64,000 nucleotides of DNA from Trichosphaerium sp. ATCC 40318 (Eukaryota > Discosea > Flabellinia > Trichosidae), in the NCBI GenBank assembly GCA_038496445.1, contig JALMLS010000057.1:113281-177280 (forward strand), written 5' to 3'. Of this stretch, positions 56,742-64,000 are shown one piece after another. The first letter of the stretch is position 1; every line of letters starts with the position of its first letter. Made by a program: the position numbers and the translations under genes. The notes below the pieces were generated by a model. That model was not told the origin of the DNA and did no database searches. It was given only the letters and a program-made list of their open reading frames with translations.

Positions 56742-59700
56742 CATGGAAAAATGCCTCGTTGACACCATTGATGAGTTGATTGGTCAGTTTCTGTCACGAG
56801 TACCCTTTGAGCATGACGATTTGAAAAGAGGCGAAAGCGCGTATAGAGCTGCCGTTAGCAACGTTTTGCGAAACAGTTCGTACGCAACCGCCGAGATAGA
56901 GGCAGCGCACATGCTGGTTGTAGCTTTGATGTTGTTACGTAACGTTAGCGAAACAGATTTTGGTAGCGTAGAAGGTCGCTGGAAAAATGTCAATTGGGGT
57001 ATAAAACTTGCCTTTTTTTGCAGTGATTGCGCGGAATTGCGATTAAAAACTATTTTACAAGAAGTGCGTACTCAGGCTTTTTTTTTTTTTTTTCGAAAAA
57101 CTCAAAATAAAAAAACCTTTCGCGGTATCTTATCTTGTTCTCTTATGTTTTTGGTGACTTCTCAACCGAATATTCGATTTTTAGGTTGACGGAAATACAG
57201 ACTTTGGGTTTGGTAAGGATGAAGATACTTCAAGCGGGACTGAACTCTTTAATGGTGATGACGAAGAGAGTGAAGGAGAACGAGAATATAATGGGAACTC
57301 GTATACAGTCAATGAAAGCAGCGACACAGGATTGATCGCCGTGACATCAAAGAAACCTGCAAAGGTTACCAAACAACGAAGGAAGGAGGTGGTAACGACA
57401 CCACCAAAATCTTCGAAGCGGCGGAGGAAAGCAACTAAGGCGTTGACAAGGTCTTCAAAACGTCAAAAAAAAAAGAAGACTGAAATGTTAGCCTTGGAAC
57501 CTGTGACTAAGGAAAATACAAAACCTGAATCGATCTTGAAAAAGCAATTGAATGATGCAGATGCGCCAACACAAAATAGACCTTTGCCATATCCTAATAG
57601 TAGCAAAAAACGTACTCGCAAAAGAGCTAATTCTTACTCGCCCCCAGCAAAGAGACCACGACTCACAGCCTCTGGAACGTTCTTACAAGCAGGTACGTAC
57701 CCCCCCCCCCCCCCCCTCAACCCCCCTTTACCAATTATTTTTTTGACAAAACACTAATTTGTGATATACTAACTATCGGGGTTTCTCTGTAGTTGGCTCG
57801 AGTATCTCCTCCATATTATCTGGGAGCAGCGATTTTGTATCTAGATTGTTTAACAGTTCAGACGCAGTACAACCAATAAAGGGTGGCGCATATGAGGAGC
57901 AAACCTTTGCAGAATTCTCTGAGTCAGAGCAACATACTTATAGTGAAAATCTGAGAAAGACTCCAGCAAGTATTCCTCGACCGTCTGCACCTTCATCATT
58001 GGTACCAAAGAAAAAAAAATTAATGATGATTTTACCTGTTGATTGATTTAACTAAAAGCATCTATTGCGCAGGAAAAGTTGATACCCAAAGTACAAGCAA
58101 GCCCATCATGGCGACATTCAGTTGATTATACACAAAGAGCTGACTTTGGCAAACACAACATTCGGGAACAAAAGTAGGCTTTTGTTATTGACTGTCTTCT
58201 TTACAGTAATAATTTAACCCTTTTTTTTTGTAGTGTAAAGCGTTTTGGGCATTGGACTCCAAGTGCAAGTGTGGGTGATTCGTCGCCGGTGAATATGCTT
58301 CGCGGGCCGTTTGCGGATACACCAAGGCCATCTAGACCTCTGCAGCTATATGTACAGCCTTTAGGTACTGGTCTCAGATCTATCCCAGCAGAATCGTCAC
58401 CTATGCCGCCTCCAGCTGGTATAAAACCACCAGATCACAGTCCTCAAAAATTAGACAATACAACACAGCTAAAGAAGGCACACTCACTACCTTTGCCTAG
58501 CACTAGTTCAGCTCGTACTCATGGATTTCGGTTACCCATACTACCTCCACCTCGCACTCGCAATAGTGATCGACCAACCTCACCAGCTATGGCAAAGTCC
58601 CAACGCAAAACACTTGATGTATCACCTCCCTGCCAAGCGCCTACAGGTCCAATTTACCCACCGCAAACACAACCTGCTGTTGCGTCGCTCTTTCCGATTG
58701 CAGGACTCCCACAACTACCCGCCGCTACACCACTCTTTCCAATTGCAGGACTTCCACAGCAACCCGCCTCACAAAAGCAACCTGCTGCTACGTCACTCTT
58801 TCCAATTGCAGGACTTCCACAGCAACCCGCTTCACAAAAGCAACCTGCTGCTACGCCACTCTTTCCAATTGCGGCGCTTCCACAAACACAAACCGCCCAC
58901 ACTTCACCGGCTGTGGCACCTACCGCATCTAGTTTACCACCTGCAGCACCAACGCAACCCACCCACGCTGCACCTACTTCACCACCTGTAGCGCCTCCTG
59001 TGTCTAGTTTACCACCTGCGACACCTCCACAAACACAACCCACCCACACTTCGCCACCTGTAGCGCCTCCCGCTACTACATTACCACCTGTGGCACCTCC
59101 ACAAACGCAACCCAGCAACAGTACCACACCAAAATTACCGACACCTGTAGCAGCTTCTGAATGGGGTGCAATTGTTAAAAAGCATGACAAAGAAATTTCT
59201 AAGGTACACAAGGAAAAAAACAATGGTTAGTTAATTTTTGCTGTTCCTCACTTTGTTTGTTCTGCAGACTGTAGATCCTAAGACTGAAAAGCAAAAATTG
59301 GCAGAACTTTTGGCTGTGTACTATTGCCGTGAAGAACAAACTGCAGGGTACGTTTATTGTATGAGCAATCTTGTGGTTTTAGTTGCTGAATCCTTATGAT
59401 TTTTTTTACAGGGATGGTAACTGTTTATTCCGTGCAGTTAGGTATGTTGTAGTGACTAAGAAACGGTTCCTTAGTGGTTTCTTATGTTATATGTAGTTTG
59501 CAGCTGTATGGTACTGAAGCTCGCCATTCAGAGCTACGTCAAAAGCTTGTGAAACACATTTTGGCAAACAAAGTAAAATATGCTTGTAAGTTATTTTGAA
59601 CTAATAATGTAAACTTACTATCCTTAGTTCAGTTCTCGGTTCCTGAAGACATTTATATGCAGTCTGCTGAAACGTATGCAGAATATATGAAGATTGATGG

Positions 59701-59908
59701 AAATTGGGGAGAGCATCTTGCATTGGTTGGATTAGCTGATGTAAGTCAATTGTATTTGATTTTGTAGTAACAAGTTGTGTAGCTTTTTAAGTTTAATATA
59801 ACAATATTTTCTCTGAGTGGCCTGTATAGTTTTGGAGCAGGAACAGGAACTTGGCTTTTGTGTTATTATGGAAATAATCACTATGCATCTGTAAGAAAGA
59901 TAAAGTAA
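56742..59908 (+). CDS. OTU-domain deubiquitinase with Pro-rich repeat region
   Basis: A C-terminal OTU cysteine-protease domain follows a very long disordered region. The OTU motifs are the catalytic loop GDGNCLFRAVS (Asp and nucleophilic Cys), YGTEARHSELRQKLVKHI, and AETYAEYMKIDGNWGEHLAL (the family WGG/WGE block). The end, YYGNNHYASVRKIK, carries the catalytic His; it is reached only by splicing at about 59740-59790, which gives GLADLFKFNITIFSLSGLY. The N-terminal 110 residues are helical (MEKCLVDTIDELIGQFLSRV) and of unknown type. The middle is basic (SSKRRRKATKALTRSSKRQK), then Pro-rich with four copies of a LFPIAGLPQ motif and longer PPVAPP-type repeats (about 58680-59130). A homopolymer of 17 C (57700-57716) lies within an intron. 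Ubiquitin-chain cleavage is inferred from intact motifs. Confidence 0.82.
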
Positions 59909-60197
59909 TAATTGTATTTTAATTGTACAATATAAAATGTTTTATTTGTATTTAATTACAACTGACACAATATAAGCCATGTTAACAAATTTGTAAATTC
60001 TATAACCTTAAACAATAAATTGAAATAAGTTAAAATTAGGTAAGTATGAAACCAACATACAATTAAAAAACATTATAAAATTGATTAAGTCCAAATCTGC
60101 TTATTTTATAATTGTATCCTTAAATCAACATAAAGGTACTAATATATTTTTATAATCTAAATTTCTACTGTAACACAAGCCTTTACCCTAATTCTAT

Positions 60198-60420
60198 TTA
60201 GGGTTGTAAACCTAACCCTAGCCCTAGTCAATATTCATTAGGGTTGTAAACCTAACCCTAGCCCTAGTCAATATTCATTAGGGTTGTAAACCTAACCCTA
60301 GCCCTAAAGCAAATTTGCAATTACCAGCCATAACCCTAGCCCTAAAAATGTAAAATAACGATTAGGGTATACCCTAGAAGCCAATTAGAGGTTAGGGTTA
60401 GGGATCTATGCTGTTGCTAA
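60198..60420. repeat. Telomere-like CCCTAA/TTAGGG tract with three 40-bp units
   Basis: A 40-bp unit beginning TTAGGGTTGTAAACCTAACC is repeated exactly at 60198 and 60238, and as a partial copy at 60278-60306. Inside each unit, TTAGGGTT and AACCTAA are inverted, so each can fold into a small hairpin. Looser CCCTAGCCCTAA and TTAGGG copies continue to about 60400. Confidence 0.85.
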
Positions 60421-60499
60421 ACAGCATGTAGGCAACGTATGTTGCCGATACTTATACATATAGTATTATGTAACAGTGCAAAGCACTGTGTAGAAATAT

Positions 60500-61225
60500 A
60501 TTGCAAAGCGATATATTATAGGGTCACAACGACAACATTCTGTAGCGAAGCGGCAAAAAAGCGAAAAACTCATAGAATCCAACAATTTGTAGCGAAGCGG
60601 CACGCATGCGGGACCTAAAGTGGAATGCATTATGTAGCGAAGCAGTAGGCATGCAGAGATTATGGTGGAATGCATTCTGAAGCGAAGCGCCATATTACAA
60701 AACCTAATGCGAAAAAAAAATTAAAAGAATCTAAGATACTGTAGCGAAGCGGTGCGCATGTGACACCTAATATCGGATGCATTATTCAGCGAAGCGGCAT
60801 ATATGCGGTGCCTAAAGTGGAATGCATTCTGAAGCGAAGCGCTTCATGCGAAAAAAATGAAGAAATCCAAGATATTGTAGTGAAACAACAATATGATACC
60901 TAAAGTGGAATGCATTATTTAACGAAGCGGTACATGCATAAACCTCAAAGTGGAATGCATTTTGAAGCGAAGTGCTTTATGCAAAAAAATGAGAAAATCC
61001 AAAATATTGTATGAAACAAAAATTGTAACATTTAAAAGTGAAATGCATTATTTAGCGAAGCGGTACATATACAAACCTCACAGTGGAATGCATTCTGAAG
61101 CGAAGCGCTTCATGTTGAAAAATGAGGAAATCCAAAATATTATAATGAAACAAAACAAATTGCAACTATTAAAGTGGAATGCATTATTCAGCGAAGCGGT
61201 ATGATAGTGGATAAGATTATGTAGC
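60500..61225. repeat. Degenerate tandem array with GCGAAGCG core
   Basis: About a dozen diverged copies share the string TAGCGAAGCGG or GAAGCGAAGCGC, alternating with GTGGAATGCATT and CATGCG...ACCTAAAG. Core copies sit near 60543, 60592, 60637, 60678, 60740, 60788, 60832, 60965, 61055, 61098 and 61191. AATGCATT and GCATGC within units are palindromes. Confidence 0.75.
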
Positions 61226-61463
61226 AAAGCTACATATTGAAATATGTAATATAATAATACCAATAATAGTGTAACCATAAAAAATACAATAATATAATAT
61301 AAATGGTTGTGTAATATTAAAGTAAAAAAGTACAAATATATTAAAAAGTATAAATGTAAGTAAAATAATGTCAAGTATAACGTTACAATAACATAGAGTA
61401 TAAATATAAAACCTTAAAGGAGTTTTATGTGTGTAAAAGTCAAATCAAAACAGAATTTCGTGT

Positions 61464-61587
61464 AACCCAACCCTAACCCTAATCACAATTAGGGCAAAGC
61501 CCTAATGTAAACTAACCCAAACCCTAAAATCGATGTTCAATTGCTAGGGTTAGGGCTAGGGAAAAACGTAGGGTTAGGGTTTAGGAG
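61464..61587. repeat. Interstitial telomere-like repeats in both orientations
   Basis: CCCAACCCTAACCCTAA at the left and CTAGGGTTAGGGCTAGGG and TAGGGTTAGGGTTTAGG at the right face each other, forming a head-to-head telomeric junction of about 120 bp. Confidence 0.75.
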
Positions 61588-61806
61588 TCTGCTACTATTT
61601 TTTTTTTCAAACCTTACATTTGCTTGTTAGTAACGTTTCGAGCTAATTTTGCCACATGCTATTGCATGTAGGAATTTTCGTATGTTACAAGGGTCATAAA
61701 GATTAGTTCTTGTCATAATTTTGCATTTTTCTCATTATTTTCTTACTATTGTCCACATACACAATTGTCATCAACAATGTCAATTGCATGTTTGAAATTG
61801 TGCATG

Positions 61807-61955
61807 AAACTAAAGTGTTTGTTTGAATTACAAAGACTTTAAGCAGATTCAGTGAAATAGCCTTGATAAAACTAAAGTGTATGTTTGAATTATAAAAACT
61901 TTGAAGAGATTCAATGAAATTGACATAATAAAACTAAAGTGCATGTTTATTTATT
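61807..61955. repeat. Short tandem repeat of about 62 bp, 2.4 copies
   Basis: Copies begin AAACTAAAGTG at 61807, 61868 and 61931, each followed by GTTTGAATTA(C/T)AAA and AGATTCA(G/A)TGAAAT in the first two copies. The third is truncated. Confidence 0.7.
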
Positions 61956-62114
61956 ATTTGATAAATAACAATGTATGTACACTTTTTTTTTTTTTTATAA
62001 TTATTAATCAATTTCAAAGAACGTAGGTGTTCTCTGGTATTGACATACATATGCATGTGTGATTCAATCGCCGTCACGTGATATTGTCTTAGTTTGACTT
62101 TATCAAAACACAGG

Positions 62115-62199
62115 ATGAGCAACAACACAGAAGACTCTCCTACATCTAAGGGCTCTGAAAAGCCTATAAATGCTAGGAGAATACCCAAGCAGAAAAAAG
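62115..62199 (+). CDS. Possible first exon of an unidentified subtelomeric gene or element
   Basis: An ATG opens a hydrophilic frame reading MSNNTEDSPTSKGSEKPINA followed by a basic patch, and a GTACCA splice-like site follows at 62200. No downstream exon could be matched before the hairpin at 62226. It may be a fragment of a truncated gene or mobile element. Weak. Confidence 0.2.
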
Positions 62200-62225
62200 G
62201 TACCAACTTCCTCCTTTTTTTTTTT

Positions 62226-62276
62226 AACCCCTTCCATTAGGCTTTATTAATTAAATAAAGCCTAATGAAAGGGGTT
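62226..62276. repeat. Long near-perfect inverted repeat (hairpin)
   Basis: Two 23-nt arms, AACCCCTTCCATTAGGCTTTATT and its reverse complement with one mismatch, flank a loop of about 5 nt. This may be a foldback remnant or a structured transcript end. Confidence 0.75.
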
Positions 62277-62702
62277 TTTTTGATTTTAAAGGGTTTTTTT
62301 AAATCCCTAATTTTTCTTTGAAAGTTTTTCGTTGAACCTCGTCGCACATGTATACGCATGTCACGATAGGTCGCCATAGCAAAGCATTTGAGGACATATT
62401 CTATGTGTATCAATGCTAGCTATTGCTTTATCGTGTACAGGCATATATGTGTTTTTGATGGGTTTATTTTTGCTTTAATAATACAACAAGTCAATGTATG
62501 CAGTGGTAAAATGAAAACGGGATTTTGGATATAAATCCCACTAAATTCCTTTGTTTTAGGGATTTTTAAGGTAATTTGTGAAGAATTCTTATTTTTATTT
62601 TTTTTTATGGCAGGATTTTTGATAGAATTACCATAATATTCCCTTAAATATGGAATTTTCAGAATTATTGTACAAAATCCACCAAATAATGTACTAATTT
62701 AG

Positions 62703-62770
62703 TTAGGGTTAGGGTTAGGGCTAGGGTTGAGGTTTATGAAAGTACAAATTAAGTTAGGGTTAGGGTTTAG
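62703..62770. repeat. Interstitial TTAGGG tract
   Basis: TTAGGGTTAGGGTTAGGGCT at 62703 onward, and a second TTAGGGTTAGGGTTTAG at 62753-62770, separated by about 20 bp. Both read TTAGGG on the plus strand. Confidence 0.8.
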
Positions 62771-63543
62771 TTTTATATTTGCAAAAAACCATCGACACCT
62801 TAGGTACATAGGTTTTTCTAGCGAACAATATCCACATGCTATTATTAAAGGTGAAAAAACCAATGGTACAGGTTAAAGTGCGTTAATCCAAAAAGTAACG
62901 GAGAACGCGTTTTAGGTGGTTTGGAAAATCACTTAAACATAAATATCTCTTACTTATCTGTTTTAGGATGATTAAAGCATTGCAACAGCCTTATTACATC
63001 ATTAAAGAATGTATTTAAAGCATTAACTCCAAGTACATTGTTTTTAAAGCTTATTTCCACTTAATTTATCAAAAAACCCTACGCGTTCTTAATTTAGCGT
63101 TTACAAATGCATTAATTATTGTTCAGGCTCTCAAAACCAAATGCGATCAAATTACTTCTTTCGTTTATGAAGACACGATGTATTTAACTTGTACGTATTA
63201 TTTAGGATGTTTGTATTTTGTAATGATCAATAAATAAAATGACTTTGCATTAAATCTGAACCAAAGTATCGAATAATATTTTGTGTAATTTATAAAGTAT
63301 TTTTTATTGAAATCTACAAAAAATACATTAAGAAATGCTATAAAGAATACATAGAGAATTCTATATAAAATACATACGCAATTCCAAAAGTAATACTCTA
63401 AGAATTCTATGAGTAATACTTACGGAATTTCATATAAATTCAATGGGAATTAAGGAAGAGTTTTTCCGTCTACTTTTCCCATAGGAAAACAGGGTGGATT
63501 ACTTAAAAATTCCCATTTCTATTTTACTACTGTGTACGCATAC

Positions 63544-63832
63544 GTTCCGAGGTCGGAACTCATGTTTACATACATTGACTTTTTTGGATTACGTTCCGAG
63601 CTCGAAACGTACGTTTACATACGTTGACTTGTTTGGATATGTTCCGAGCTCGGAACGTATGTTTACATATGTTGACCTGTTCGGTTTACATTCCTAGCTC
63701 GGAATGTACGTTTACATACGTTGACTTGTTTGGATATGTTCCGAGCGCGGAACGTACGTTTACATATGTTGACTTGTTTGGATATGTTTCGAACTCGGAA
63801 CGTACGTTTACATACATTGTTTTTATATTTAG
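63544..63832. repeat. Six tandem 48-bp units with a palindromic core
   Basis: Units start at 63544, 63593, 63641, 63690, 63738 and 63785. Each opens with a 16-bp palindrome close to GTTCCGAGCTCGGAAC, then GTACGTTTACATACGTTGAC and TTGTTTGGATAT. The palindrome is preserved by paired changes in unit 4 (ATTCCTAGCTCGGAAT). The period of about 16 codons leaves long open frames, which I consider incidental. Confidence 0.85.
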
Positions 63833-64000
63833 TTGATATTTCTATTTTAACTTGTTTATTGTTGACTATGACTAACTTTTACACTAGTTCCAGAGCCCAA
63901 AGGTATTGGCTGGTTTATATTGGCAAATATAAATTCACACTTGAATTGGAAGAAAGCTATGGTTAGGGTTAGGGATTTAATTTGAACCATGCATTACCAC

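Larger units (their letters stand above)
59909..64000. other. Gene-poor subtelomeric-like region
   Basis: About 4 kb, more AT-rich than the rest, with no confident gene. It contains telomere-like tracts, three kinds of tandem repeat and a long hairpin, listed separately. Near the right edge TTAGGG reads left to right, the orientation expected toward a chromosome end to the right. The stretches between repeats (for example 62300-62690 and 62780-63480) are AT-rich and hold nothing recognisable. Confidence 0.5.

Noticed and set aside
58654-59223. 189-codon Gly/Ala/Cys-rich minus-strand frame
   Set aside because: Antisense to the Pro-rich repeats of the OTU gene.
63494-63966. Protein-coding 16-residue repeat (YVDLFGYVPSSERTFT type)
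   Set aside because: Unit spacing varies between 47 and 49 bp, which breaks the frame; the conserved feature is the DNA palindrome, not the protein reading.
1-64000. CRISPR array, bacterial operon or viral genome segment
   Set aside because: No direct-repeat/spacer pattern and no bacterial gene layout; every confident gene is eukaryotic with introns.

Overview
The window is nuclear DNA from an intron-rich, compact, AT-leaning eukaryote. Nearly every gene is cut by several very short introns (about 40-75 nt). These begin mostly GTACGT or GTGCGT and end TAG, CAG or, quite often, AAG. Telomere-type TTAGGG/CCCTAA tracts occur only in the last 4 kb. The gene set looks opisthokont and close to fungi: a DUF3712 membrane protein (mainly a fungal family), a fungal-style CaaX G-gamma subunit and RasGAP sit beside FERM, RapGAP, HAP40 and RUN/RH-domain genes that yeasts and most Dikarya lack. 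An early-diverging fungus or a close fungal relative is my best guess; the species is not identifiable from sequence alone.

Layout. 1-12.2 kb: DUF3712 protein (enters from the left), TAF9, two unrecognised nuclear-looking proteins, a RasGAP, an F-box/MORN-like protein and G-gamma. 12.5-29.5 kb, all on the minus strand: a pyrophosphatase-like protein that has lost its catalytic aspartates, a HAP40 homologue, MOB1, a FERM-LRR fusion, a RUN plus Rubicon-homology protein, eIF2B-epsilon and a class-IV aminotransferase. 29.7-35 kb: a W-rich repeat protein, a decayed tRNA-like sequence, a 400-bp foldback element, and a divergent kinase/pseudokinase pair. 35-60 kb: a RING-H2 protein, proteasome RPN2, a TKL-type kinase, a TPRA1-like 7TM protein, an LRR-SAM protein, a mitochondrial-ribosome-like protein, an FHA/UBA-like protein, a RapGAP and an OTU deubiquitinase. 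60-64 kb: gene-poor subtelomeric-looking DNA with nested tandem repeats.

Functional themes. Small-GTPase and G-protein signalling is well represented (RasGAP, RapGAP, G-gamma, TPRA1-like, MOB1, kinases, FERM). So is ubiquitin/proteasome biology (RPN2, RING, OTU, UBA-like, F-box). Neighbouring genes are mostly independent transcription units sharing short divergent or convergent spacers; there is no operon-like logic. Exon-intron structures were worked out by eye from reading-frame continuity and family motifs. Gene ends are therefore reliable mainly where a conserved family anchors them. CDS coordinates are genomic spans that include introns.
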